Positions 1-7,142 of a stretch of 20,454 nucleotides of DNA are shown here, one piece after another. Within the stretch, counting starts at the first letter, position 1, and each line of letters starts with the position of its first letter. The notes beneath the pieces are model-generated. The model was not told where the DNA came from, made no database searches, and saw nothing but the letters and a program-made list of their open reading frames with translations. This stretch comes from CAUZRD01 sp963582255 (GTDB taxonomy: Bacteria > Pseudomonadota > Alphaproteobacteria > Rhizobiales > TMED25). The position numbers and the translations under genes were made by a program. Where the stretch lies: NCBI GenBank assembly GCA_963582255.1, contig CAUZRD010000019.1, positions 1 through 20,454 on the forward strand, in the 5' to 3' direction.

Positions 1-552
1 AAGATAAATTCTGACGAGGTACGCGCTTTTAAAGGTCTCAATCTTCTGACATCAAAACCTGTCCTTTACGTATGCAATGTTAGCGAAGAGGATGCTTGCA
101 TGGGCAATAAAATGTCGGATGCCATCGGCACGCATGCCGAGAAAATTGGCGCACGACATGTCGTGATTTCGGCTGCAATCGAAGCTGAGGTAGCCGCACT
201 CGATGATAGCGAGCAGATAGAATTTCTGAACACTCTTGGACTCTCAAAACCTGGCCTCGATAGGCTGATATTTGAAGGCTATGGTCTGCTCGACCTCATC
301 ACTTTTTTTACAGCTGGCCCTAAAGAATCGAGAGCCTGGACAGTTACTCAAGGAACGCTAGCTCCGAAAGCTGCCGGCGTGATTCATACTGATTTTGAAC
401 ACGGTTTCATTCGAGCTGAGACGATTGGCTACAATGACTTTCTGCAGTTCAAAGGTGAGCAGGGAGCACGGGACGCGGGGCGTATGCGCCTGGAGGGCAA
501 GGAGTACGTCGTCCATGATGGCGATGTTCTACATTTCAGATTTGCCAATTAG
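1..552 (+). CDS. ychF: Redox-regulated ATPase YchF (Obg-like GTPase family), 3' part
   Basis: The reading frame is open from base 1, so the 5' part with the nucleotide-binding G1-G4 motifs lies outside the window; 183 residues are visible. The segment resembling SKPVLYVCNVSEEDA is the G4-proximal strand typical of YchF, and the C-terminal part carries the YchF TGS-like domain, with AWTVTQGTLAPKAAGVIH, TDFEHGFIRAE and the near-terminal VVHDGDVLHFRFAN that closes almost every bacterial YchF. YchF is a universally conserved P-loop NTPase that prefers ATP, binds ribosomes and is linked to translation and oxidative stress responses (family knowledge). It is followed 35 bp later by two MaoC-type genes on the same strand, probably co-transcribed. 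Identity is certain; only the N-terminus is missing. Confidence 0.95.
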   Translation, partial: KINSDEVRAFKGLNLLTSKPVLYVCNVSEEDACMGNKMSDAIGTHAEKIGARHVVISAAIEAEVAALDDSEQIEFLNTLGLSKPGLDRLIFEGYGLLDLITFFTAGPKESRAWTVTQGTLAPKAAGVIHTDFEHGFIRAETIGYNDFLQFKGEQGARDAGRMRLEGKEYVVHDGDVLHFRFAN

Positions 553-587
553 GCTGAGCAAGAAAAGAATTACAGAAAGCATCCACC

Positions 588-1073
588 ATAGAAAATCTAG
601 ATAAACCAATCTACTGGGAAGATTTTATTATCGGTGAGAACTTCGCATTTGGCCGCAAGCAAGTCACTCGCGAGGAAATCATCTCATATGCCCGCACTTA
701 TGATCCACAACCATTTCATCTCGACGAAGCCCAAGCTAGCAATAGCCTGCTTGACGGAATCGCAGCTAACGGATGGCATACTTGTGCCATGTTGATGCGG
801 ATGATTTGTGATGATTATCTAAGTGATGCTTCTGGCATTGGCGGCGCTGGCGTTGAGGACGTGCGGTGGCGAAAGCCAGTGAGACCTGGGGATGTTCTAA
901 GTGCTCGACGTACGTGCCTAGAGGCGCGGCGATCGCAGAGCCGCCCATCAATGGGAATTACAAAACTATTTTACGAAGTCATCAACCAAAATGACGATGT
1001 CGTTATGACCTGGGTGGCAGTTCAGATATTTGAAAGTCGCACAACTCCAGAAAATTATGGCGATACATCATGA
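588..1073 (+). CDS. MaoC-like hot-dog dehydratase, first of a tandem pair; start codon not canonical
   Basis: The frame is open from 558 to the TGA at 1071-1073 and encodes a complete MaoC-like (R-specific enoyl-CoA hydratase) hot-dog fold: YWEDFIIGENFAFGRK at the N-terminus, the hydratase motif YDPQPFHLDEA with the likely catalytic Asp and His, then NGWHTCAMLMRM and RKPVRPGDVL. Such proteins hydrate or dehydrate acyl-CoA substrates in the cytoplasm; the substrate cannot be told. No ATG, GTG, TTG or CTG occurs in frame between the upstream stop (555-557) and the conserved N-terminal block. The first in-frame ATG (789) would remove half the fold, including the catalytic motif. I set the start at an ATA (588) because it gives a family-like N-terminus; ATC at 609 or ATT at 627 are alternatives. 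A one-base change or sequencing error (ATG to ATA) is possible. It overlaps the next gene by ATGA. Confidence 0.7.
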   Translation: MENLDKPIYWEDFIIGENFAFGRKQVTREEIISYARTYDPQPFHLDEAQASNSLLDGIAANGWHTCAMLMRMICDDYLSDASGIGGAGVEDVRWRKPVRPGDVLSARRTCLEARRSQSRPSMGITKLFYEVINQNDDVVMTWVAVQIFESRTTPENYGDTS

Positions 1074-1567
1074 CTAGATTTTTTGAAGATGTCCACATCG
1101 GTGAGAATATCACGCTTGGTAGCCATACCTTCTCGCGTGATGAGATTGTTGAGTTTGCGGAACGCTTTGATCCTCAGCGTTTTCACATTGACGAGGAGGC
1201 GGCCACCGCAAGCCCATTTGGCGGACTAATCGCCAGCGGCTGGCAGACGGGCGCAGTCTGGATGCGCCTTATGGCTGAGCATCGCCAGCGTGCAAAAGAA
1301 GTAGAAAAACTAGCGCCGGACGAGCATCAGCCGCGCACCGGCCCGTCACCAGGCTTGCGCGAGCTAAAATGGATCCTTCCGGTACGCCCCGGTGATATAA
1401 TTACCTATTCCAGCCGGGTAGTGGAAAAGAATACCCTCTTCTCCCAGCCTAATTGGGGAGTAATCGCAAGCCTTAATGAGGGTGTAAATCAGAAGGATGA
1501 GTTGGTCTTGAGTTTTATTGGTGAAATTCTAGTGGAGCGCCGCTCACCTAGAACTCACAACGGCTAG
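1070..1567 (+). CDS. MaoC-like hot-dog dehydratase, second of a tandem pair
   Basis: A 165-residue protein with a single MaoC-like domain: FFEDVHIGENITLGSHTF at the N-terminus, the hydratase motif FDPQRFHIDEEAA (Asp34 and His39 are the likely catalytic pair), GLIASGWQTGAVWMRL, and the mid-domain LRELKWILPVRPGDIITY. It is a paralogue of the preceding gene, with the same order of motifs, and its ATG overlaps the preceding TGA (ATGA), so the two are probably translationally coupled and may form a heterodimer; paired hot-dog subunits are common in this family. Expected role: hydration of a trans-2-enoyl-CoA or related acyl-CoA. Substrate and pathway cannot be read from the sequence. A MaoC-like gene next to ychF is an arrangement I associate with Alphaproteobacteria. 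Confidence 0.85.
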   Translation: MTRFFEDVHIGENITLGSHTFSRDEIVEFAERFDPQRFHIDEEAATASPFGGLIASGWQTGAVWMRLMAEHRQRAKEVEKLAPDEHQPRTGPSPGLRELKWILPVRPGDIITYSSRVVEKNTLFSQPNWGVIASLNEGVNQKDELVLSFIGEILVERRSPRTHNG

Positions 1568-1642
1568 AAAATAATAATAATAACCTCGAAACAGAAGATT
1601 TTTCTATAATTTCGCCAATTCAAGTAACAATGAGGAACAGGC

Positions 1643-1670
1643 TGACATTCCTAGTCGCCTAAGAATGTCA
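1643..1670 (-). other. Short inverted repeat over the apt stop codon
   Basis: TGACATTC (1643-1650) and GAATGTCA (1663-1670) form a perfect 8-bp stem with a 12-base loop spanning the end of apt. There is no T-run on either strand just after it, so it is not a classical intrinsic terminator. It could stabilise the 3' end of the pet-mtnP-apt transcript, but it could also be chance. Confidence 0.3.
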
Positions 1671-2199
1671 CCAGGCTTTGGACTTTAATCCCAAGCTTAG
1701 TCAGCACGTCACGACCACCAAGATCCGGAAGATCGATGGCAAAGCAAGCCGCATGAACCTGAGCGCCTGAGCGCTTAACAAGGCAAGCAGCAGCGCTCGC
1801 TGTACCACCGGTTGCAATCAGGTCATCAACCAGAAGCACCTTTTGCCCACTGCGAAGGGCACCCGCATGCATTTCTATAGCATCCATACCATATTCAAGT
1901 TCGTACTCTTCGGAGATAGTCTCCCGCGGAAGTTTACCCTTCTTGCGGATTGGAACAAATCCCTTACCCAACTGATGGGCCATGGCGCCGGCAATAATAA
2001 ATCCACGAGCTTCAATACCAACAACAATATCTGCCTGTCCGACCCCAGGTAGCTGCAAGAGAGCATCAATTAAGAACCCAAAGCCTTCAGCATCCTCCAT
2101 CAAGCCTGTAATATCTCGAAACATAATACCAGGCTTTGGATAATCTGGGATGGTACGCACCAAAGATCGTATTCTACTGAGCTGCATATCCTTGTCCAT
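1651..2199 (-). CDS. apt: Adenine phosphoribosyltransferase
   Basis: A 182-residue type I phosphoribosyltransferase. The PRPP-binding loop VLLVDDLIATGGTA (about residues 121-134) is intact, and the N-terminal YPKPGIMFRDITGLM and central GIEARGFI are diagnostic of Apt as opposed to hypoxanthine or xanthine enzymes. It makes AMP from adenine and PRPP in the cytoplasm. Its ATG overlaps the last base of the mtnP stop (TAATG), so translation is coupled to mtnP. This makes biochemical sense: MtnP releases adenine from methylthioadenosine and Apt salvages it. Met5 is a possible alternative start. It is the last gene of the minus-strand block beginning at petA. Length is typical of the family. Confidence 0.96.
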   Translation of the reverse strand: MDKDMQLSRIRSLVRTIPDYPKPGIMFRDITGLMEDAEGFGFLIDALLQLPGVGQADIVVGIEARGFIIAGAMAHQLGKGFVPIRKKGKLPRETISEEYELEYGMDAIEMHAGALRSGQKVLLVDDLIATGGTASAAACLVKRSGAQVHAACFAIDLPDLGGRDVLTKLGIKVQSLVTFLGD

Positions 2200-3089
2200 T
2201 AGATTGCAGCTGCCTCACGGGCAATAATACGACCGGCAACCGCATCTAGCTTTACCATGAGGTCTGGATCGCGATGCTCCGGTGCGGTCAACACCGCATA
2301 TTCGAGCGCGCAGTCTGATCCAACCGGACAGATGGGGTGCTCGCGCGGAAAATCCTTGGCTAAGCGCAACACCAATCGGGCGGCCTTATTCTTGTTTTCA
2401 CCGAGAACTTTAATGATTGAAGTAATGTCGACTTCATCGTGCTCACTACGCCATGAATCAAAATCCGTTACCATTGCAACAGACGCATAAGGAAGCTCGG
2501 CTTCTCTTGCCAGTTTGGCCTCAGGCATATTAGTCATACCAATTACATCGCACCCCCAGGCACGATAAAGTTGCGATTCAGCAAGCGTCGAAAACTGAGG
2601 GCCTTCCATCGCCAGATAGGTACCACCGCGGTGGTGATTTATCTTCTCTGCCTTGGCTGCCCCCTCCAAAAGATCCAGAAGCGCCGGACCGACGGGATGC
2701 GCCATAGAAACATGGGCAACGCACCCATCGCCAAAAAAGCTTTTGTCACGGGCAAATGTACGATCAATAAACTGATCCACCAGAACAAATGTACCAGGTA
2801 ACAATTCTTCGCGAAACGAGCCGCAGGCTGAGATTGAAATCAAATCTGTGACGCCCACACGCTTCAGAACATCTATGTTGGCGCGATAGTTAATATGACT
2901 TGGTGATAGGCTATGACCACGTCCATGACGTGGTAGAAACACTAGTGGCAGACCGTTTATTTCTCCGACACTCAATACATCGGACGGAACGCCCCAGGGA
3001 CTTACAACTTGCACTTCACGAACTTTTTCAAGTCCGGGAAGATCGTAAATACCACTACCGCCAATAATTCCAAGGACAGATTTTACCAA
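2199..3089 (-). CDS. mtnP: S-methyl-5'-thioadenosine phosphorylase
   Basis: A 296-residue member of the purine nucleoside phosphorylase/MTAP family. Visible motifs: phosphate-binding GIIGGSGIYDLPG at the N-terminus, FLPRHGRGHSLSP (51-63), ISACGSFREELLPG (85-98), MEGPQFSTLAES (161-172) and IGMTNMPEAKLAREAE (183-198); the MEGPQFST and GMTNMPEA forms point to methylthioadenosine rather than inosine/guanosine as substrate. The reaction is MTA + phosphate -> 5-methylthioribose-1-phosphate + adenine. The only sensible start is a TTG at 3087-3089, because an in-frame stop lies four codons upstream; no strong Shine-Dalgarno is seen, which suits coupling to petC ending 38 bp upstream. apt follows with a TAATG overlap. 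MTA arises from polyamine and homoserine-lactone synthesis, which links this pair to methionine salvage. Confidence 0.94.
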   Translation of the reverse strand: MVKSVLGIIGGSGIYDLPGLEKVREVQVVSPWGVPSDVLSVGEINGLPLVFLPRHGRGHSLSPSHINYRANIDVLKRVGVTDLISISACGSFREELLPGTFVLVDQFIDRTFARDKSFFGDGCVAHVSMAHPVGPALLDLLEGAAKAEKINHHRGGTYLAMEGPQFSTLAESQLYRAWGCDVIGMTNMPEAKLAREAELPYASVAMVTDFDSWRSEHDEVDITSIIKVLGENKNKAARLVLRLAKDFPREHPICPVGSDCALEYAVLTAPEHRDPDLMVKLDAVAGRIIAREAAAI

Positions 3090-3127
3090 GGGGTGCGCCT
3101 ATTAAATATGGTGTCCGATGCGTCCAA

Positions 3128-3979
3128 TCAGTGCTCCACGCGCGACCAAATTTTCTTCTTAGTCAGAAAAAGTAACGTCGAAAAAACAATGAGAAAGACG
3201 ATAACCTTGAAACCGAGACGTTTACGCTCTTCAAGTTTTGGCTCGGCAGTCCACATCAAAAATGCTGTCACATCATGGGCCATCTGGTTAACGGTAGCTG
3301 ACGTACCATCGGCATATTCAACCTGATCATCAGAAAGCGGCGCTGGCATCGCAATCTGCTGCCCGACAAAATATTTGTTGTAGTACATGCCATCCTGAAG
3401 ATGAAAATCCTTAGGTTTATCTGCATATCCACTTAGCAGTGCATAGGTGTAATCTGTGCCTTGCTCCTGGTATCCAGTGAATAGGTCAACAAACCAGCCT
3501 GGAAACCCACGCTCGATACTACGTGCCTTGGTAATTACGGAAAGATCAGGAGGCAGGGAACCTCCGTTAATGGAACGCGCTTCGGCATCATTGGCAAAGG
3601 GAGATACGAACGGATCACGGGGCAATGCGGACCGTGTAAACATTTCGCCGCTGTTATTTGGGCCATCTGTGACTTCAAACTTGGCAGCAATAGCCTTTAC
3701 TTCCGCCTCACTAAAACCAGGACCGCCATCATCACCAAGATTGCGGTAGTAAACGTGCTTGAGCGAATGGCACGAGGAACAGACTTCAATATAGACCTGA
3801 AACCCGCGCTGCAATTCACCCCGATCATACCGCCCGAACACACCTCCAAATGACCAATCGCGCGCTTCTGGGCGTTCGGCAACACCAGCTGCTAAGGTAG
3901 GAAACACCATAAAACCCAGCAAAAGACTAGAAACCATGATACTTTTCGCGATATTTTTCATGTTCTGCATTCCACTCAT
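3128..3979 (-). CDS. petC: Cytochrome c1 of the ubiquinol-cytochrome c reductase (bc1) complex
   Basis: A 283-residue precursor from the ATG at 3977-3979. It has an N-terminal signal peptide (MKNIAKS basic region, hydrophobic core, cleavage probably near PTLAA), one haem-binding motif CSSCH at 67-71, the c1-type segments SGEMFTRSALPRDPF and QIAMPAPLSDDQVEY (which includes the probable axial Met), and a single C-terminal transmembrane helix followed by a short basic tail. It carries haem c in the periplasm and passes electrons from the Rieske protein to soluble or membrane cytochrome c. A longer frame to 4033 exists but would run 41 bp into petB; the chosen start lies 13 bp after petB and behind a good Shine-Dalgarno. 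Here c1 is separate, not fused to cytochrome b as in some bacteria. Confidence 0.95.
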   Translation of the reverse strand: MSGMQNMKNIAKSIMVSSLLLGFMVFPTLAAGVAERPEARDWSFGGVFGRYDRGELQRGFQVYIEVCSSCHSLKHVYYRNLGDDGGPGFSEAEVKAIAAKFEVTDGPNNSGEMFTRSALPRDPFVSPFANDAEARSINGGSLPPDLSVITKARSIERGFPGWFVDLFTGYQEQGTDYTYALLSGYADKPKDFHLQDGMYYNKYFVGQQIAMPAPLSDDQVEYADGTSATVNQMAHDVTAFLMWTAEPKLEERKRLGFKVIVFLIVFSTLLFLTKKKIWSRVEH

Positions 3980-3988
3980 CTTGCCAAG

Positions 3989-3994
3989 CACCTC
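3989..3994 (-). promoter_or_regulatory. Ribosome binding site deciding the petC start
   Basis: On the minus strand GAGGTG overlaps the end of the petB stop codon and lies 9 bases before the ATG at 3979. It supports that start over the longer upstream frame and over the two internal ATGs at 3970 and 3961. Confidence 0.6.
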
Positions 3995-5255
3995 ACGTTT
4001 CTCGATCTTCAATAGCAGACGCTTTAGCGCCATCCGATTTAGCGAGAACCGCTTTGGTGATGCTTTCAGGTAGAGGTTTTGGCGTTTCTACCAAGCCTAA
4101 TACCGGTAATATGATGAGGAAGTGCAAGAAATAATAGGCAGTGCAAATCCGTGCTATGATCAGGAATCCACCCTCGGGTGGCTGAGATCCCAGATAGCCA
4201 AGCAACAAGCAATTGGCAACAAAAATCCAGAAAAACTGACGGTAAAGTGGCCGGAATGTAGCTGATTTTATGCGGCTGGTATCAAGCCAGGGCAAAACAA
4301 CGAGAATACCAAGTGAGGCAAACATAACCAATACCCCACCAAGCTTGTCTGGGATAGCGCGCAAAATCGCGTAAAATGGCAAGAGATACCATTCCGGGAC
4401 AATGTGGGCGGGTGTCGATAACGGGTTCGCGGGAATGTAATTGTCGGCATGCCCTAAAATGTTTGGATTGTAGAATACAAACCAAGCAAAAAAGATCAGG
4501 AATACCACCAGAGCAAAGCTGTCCTTGACCACGTAATAGGGAGCGAATGGCAGGGTATCCTGCTTGTCTTTAACATTCAGACCAACTGGATTATTGCTGC
4601 CGGGCACATGAAGTGCCCAAATATGAAGAATTACTACACCAAAAATCATGAATGGCAGCAAATAATGTAATGAGAAAAACCGGTTCAAAGTTGGATTATC
4701 GATCGCAAATCCGCCCCACAACCACTCGGTAACTGCCGGGCCAACAAGTGGAATGGCTGAGAATAGATTTGTGATTACGGTGGCGCCCCAGAAGCTCATT
4801 TGCCCCCAGGGGAGCACATAACCCATAAAAGCGGTAGCCATCATTAGGATGTAGATAATAACGCCCAAAATCCATAACACCTCTCGCGGCGCTTTGTATG
4901 ACCCGTAATAGAGCCCACGAAATATGTGGATATAGACGGCAAAAAAGAACATGGAAGCACCGACAGCATGGGCGTAGCGGATCAACCAGCCATAATTCAC
5001 ATCACGCATGATGTGCTCGACAGAATCAAACGCCAAATCAGCATGGCCAGTGTAATGCATCGCCAAGACAATGCCGGTCACGATCTGAGCAACAAGGCAG
5101 AAGGTTAATATACCCCCAAACGTCCACCAGTAATTTAAGTTACGCGGGGTTGGGTGACTACCAAAGTTGTCATGCACCAACCGCACAATCGGCAGGCGCT
5201 CATCAAACCAACGCCCAATTCCGCTGCCAGGCACATATGTGGATGTTCCACTCAT
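3993..5255 (-). CDS. petB: Cytochrome b of the bc1 complex
   Basis: A 420-residue integral membrane protein with the full eight-helix layout of respiratory cytochrome b. The four haem ligands are at the canonical spacing: His96 and His110 in YAHAVGASMFFFAVYIH, and His197 and His211 in HYLLPFMIFGVVILH. The Qo-site PEWY motif is intact at 287-290, and the N-terminal Qi-side region NLNYWWTFGGIL is typical. It oxidises ubiquinol at Qo and reduces ubiquinone at Qi across the inner membrane. A C-terminal helix pair (VANCLLLGYLGS and YYFLHFLIILPVLGLV) marks the long bc1 form rather than the split b6/subunit IV form. The ATG lies 9 bp after petA and the stop 13 bp before petC, so the three are one operon. 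Confidence 0.97.
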   Translation of the reverse strand: MSGTSTYVPGSGIGRWFDERLPIVRLVHDNFGSHPTPRNLNYWWTFGGILTFCLVAQIVTGIVLAMHYTGHADLAFDSVEHIMRDVNYGWLIRYAHAVGASMFFFAVYIHIFRGLYYGSYKAPREVLWILGVIIYILMMATAFMGYVLPWGQMSFWGATVITNLFSAIPLVGPAVTEWLWGGFAIDNPTLNRFFSLHYLLPFMIFGVVILHIWALHVPGSNNPVGLNVKDKQDTLPFAPYYVVKDSFALVVFLIFFAWFVFYNPNILGHADNYIPANPLSTPAHIVPEWYLLPFYAILRAIPDKLGGVLVMFASLGILVVLPWLDTSRIKSATFRPLYRQFFWIFVANCLLLGYLGSQPPEGGFLIIARICTAYYFLHFLIILPVLGLVETPKPLPESITKAVLAKSDGAKASAIEDRET

Positions 5256-5264
5256 TCAGCTGCC

Positions 5265-5840
5265 CTACCCAATTTTTACTGTCGCATCATCGAGGAACTC
5301 GAAGGGCGGAAGTTCGAGATTGTGCGGCGCAGGCCCTTTGCGAATACGGCCTGCCGTATCGTAATGTGAACCATGACAAGGGCAGAACCAACCGCCAAAA
5401 TCGCCCCGTGAATCGCCAATCGACTGCCCCTTGGGCACGCACCCAAGATGGGTGCACACACCGATAAGAACTAGCCATGATTCCTTACCTGACACAGTCC
5501 GGTTTTCATCCGTTGCCAAGGAATTTTCAGGCAATGCAGGATTTTTAGCCAGGCGATCAGGAAGATCATCAATCTCAACAGCGCGCGCCGCCCTGATTTC
5601 ATCGGCAGTACGCCGGCGAATAAAGACTGGTTTTCCCCGCCACTTCACCGTAATGGCTTGGCCTTCCTCAATCGCGCTCACATCAACTTCAATTGATGCC
5701 AAAGCGGCAACAGAAGCATCCGGGTTCATCTGGTCAATCAAAGGCCAGACAGCTCCGCCTACCGCGACTACGCTAAGCGTGCCCGTCGCTACAAACAGAA
5801 AATCCCGGCGTGTCGGCGTGCTGGTGCTATTATCCGCCAC
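5265..5840 (-). CDS. petA: Rieske iron-sulfur subunit of the bc1 complex
   Basis: A 191-residue protein. The N-terminus has a twin-arginine motif (TRRDFLFVATG) followed by one hydrophobic helix that remains as the membrane anchor. The 2Fe-2S motifs are intact: CTHLGC (129-134) and CPCHGSHYD (153-161), giving ligands Cys129, His131, Cys153 and His156, with Cys134 and Cys155 as the disulfide pair; KGPAPHNLELPP forms the proline loop. It moves electrons from ubiquinol at cytochrome b to cytochrome c1. The start is a GTG at 5838-5840 with AGAGG six bases upstream. It is first in the petABC operon, and the divergent gap to hemF probably holds the promoter. Confidence 0.96.
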   Translation of the reverse strand: MADNSTSTPTRRDFLFVATGTLSVVAVGGAVWPLIDQMNPDASVAALASIEVDVSAIEEGQAITVKWRGKPVFIRRRTADEIRAARAVEIDDLPDRLAKNPALPENSLATDENRTVSGKESWLVLIGVCTHLGCVPKGQSIGDSRGDFGGWFCPCHGSHYDTAGRIRKGPAPHNLELPPFEFLDDATVKIG

Positions 5841-6208
5841 TGCCTACCTCTCGCTCGCAATGAATTGCTTCATGATTTTTATGATAATGCATCGCATTTG
5901 TGCGTCGTCTTCGAATTATTGGCGATCGTATGCCACCAAAGCCCGCCCGACTCGCAAGTCTCCCCGCGCCCGACAAACCACAGACGCTGCCTTTTTGCAT
6001 CCAGAACGCCCCGTGTCCACCCTCTTGTCGTGCGCAAACGGTGGATGACATCAGTTAGCTCGCAGAACCTTTTACCTACAAGACCTCGGAACTGGGTAAA
6101 AACCATGCCGCCCCCCCCAAATTACCAAGAAACAAAAACTACCTCACTATCATATATTCCTAGTAGATGTATCCTAGGTCCACGAGAACCATCACAGCGT
6201 GGAAAAAG
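5841..6208. other. Divergent intergenic region between petA and hemF
   Basis: This 368-base gap must hold the promoters of petABC (minus) and hemF (plus). I do not recognise a gene in it: frames on both strands lack family motifs or run antisense into petA. Visible structure is a 7-bp inverted repeat TTTTACC/GGTAAAA (6070-6076 and 6095-6101) and a run of eight C at 6111-6118, about 90 bases before hemF. No clear Fnr, Fur or Irr-type site is seen. Confidence 0.5.
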
Positions 6209-7090
6209 ATGAATTCACAGGCTATTAAAGAAAATCAAGCACGGGTCCAGGCCTGGTTTGTCGAGCTGCGCGACATTATCTGCACCCGGTTTGAACAACT
6301 TGAGGATATTAAAGGAAGCCAACTTGACCACCATCCCGTCGGGCGCTTTGAGCGGGCAGCATGGTCTCGCGGTACTGGGGAAGAAGACCTTGGTGGCGGC
6401 GAAATGAGCGTGATGCGCGGCAGGGTATTTGAAAAGGTCGGGGTGCATATCTCAACTGTTCACGGCACGTTTGAGCCCGAATTTGCGGCCAAAATTCCCG
6501 GTGCTGACACCGACCCAAGTTTTTGGGCCAGCGGCATTTCGCTCATCGCTCATCCGCACAATCCACATGTCCCCGCGGCTCATATGAATACCCGACTTGT
6601 ACAAACAAAAAAGTGCTGGTTCGGTGGCGGCGCCGACCTCACACCAGTTCTCAACAAACGCCGCACACAAGACGATCCGGACACAATCTTATTTCATACG
6701 GCGATGCTAAATGCCTGCAAAGCCCATGCAGTTGCTGACTATGATCGCTACAAAACGTGGTGCGATGAATATTTTTTTCTTCCACACCGTAGCGAAATGC
6801 GCGGTATTGGCGGCATCTTTTTCGACAATCTTAATAGTGGTGATTTTGATGCTGATTTTGCATTTGCGTGCGAAGTGGGAAGCTCATTCACACACGTTTA
6901 CCCCGAACTTATTGAACGCAATATGCACAAGTTGTGGAACGAGAGCGAACGCAATGAACAATTAATCAGGCGTGGGCAATATGTTGAGTTTAATCTGCTA
7001 TACGACCGCGGAACCTTGTTCGGCCTAAAGACCGGCGGGAATATAGAGGCGATTCTTTCGTCTATGCCGCCAGCGGTGAAATGGCCGTGA
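6209..7090 (+). CDS. hemF: Oxygen-dependent coproporphyrinogen III oxidase
   Basis: A 293-residue HemF from the ATG at 6209, which has GGA five bases upstream; a frame to ATG 6167 exists but adds residues unlike the family N-terminus. Family blocks are intact: RAAWSRGTGEEDLGGGEMSV, HPHNPHVPAAHMNTR (115-129, signature region) and WFGGGADLTP (137-146), then GGIFFDNLN and RRGQYVEFNLLYDRGTLFGL, which includes the conserved C-terminal QYVEFNL. It decarboxylates coproporphyrinogen III to protoporphyrinogen IX using oxygen and needs no radical SAM chemistry, in the cytoplasm. It stands alone on the plus strand, divergent from petABC, whose b and c1 subunits use haem. The stop lies 52 bp from the convergent cca. 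It implies an oxic lifestyle. Confidence 0.96.
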   Translation: MNSQAIKENQARVQAWFVELRDIICTRFEQLEDIKGSQLDHHPVGRFERAAWSRGTGEEDLGGGEMSVMRGRVFEKVGVHISTVHGTFEPEFAAKIPGADTDPSFWASGISLIAHPHNPHVPAAHMNTRLVQTKKCWFGGGADLTPVLNKRRTQDDPDTILFHTAMLNACKAHAVADYDRYKTWCDEYFFLPHRSEMRGIGGIFFDNLNSGDFDADFAFACEVGSSFTHVYPELIERNMHKLWNESERNEQLIRRGQYVEFNLLYDRGTLFGLKTGGNIEAILSSMPPAVKWP

Positions 7091-7142
7091 CCTTTGGATT
7101 ACGCAGGAGAGATGTCGGACAGAGAAAGCGGATCAGGCAGGC

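Noticed and set aside
1568..1583. AATAATAATAATAA-type short repeat after the MaoC gene
   Set aside because: A brief AT-rich triplet run without sign of a terminator or regulatory role.
3980..4033. Upstream extension of petC
   Set aside because: It runs inside petB, lacks a ribosome site, and would put 18 extra residues before a normal signal peptide.
5431..6048. Long plus-strand open frame of 205 codons
   Set aside because: It is antisense to the start of petA, has no family motifs, and is explained by the codon pattern of petA on the other strand.
5841..6208. A small gene or tRNA between petA and hemF
   Set aside because: No frame resembles a known family (including TrmL, expected in some relatives), and the TTCGAAT near 5910 lacks a paired T-stem or acceptor stem.
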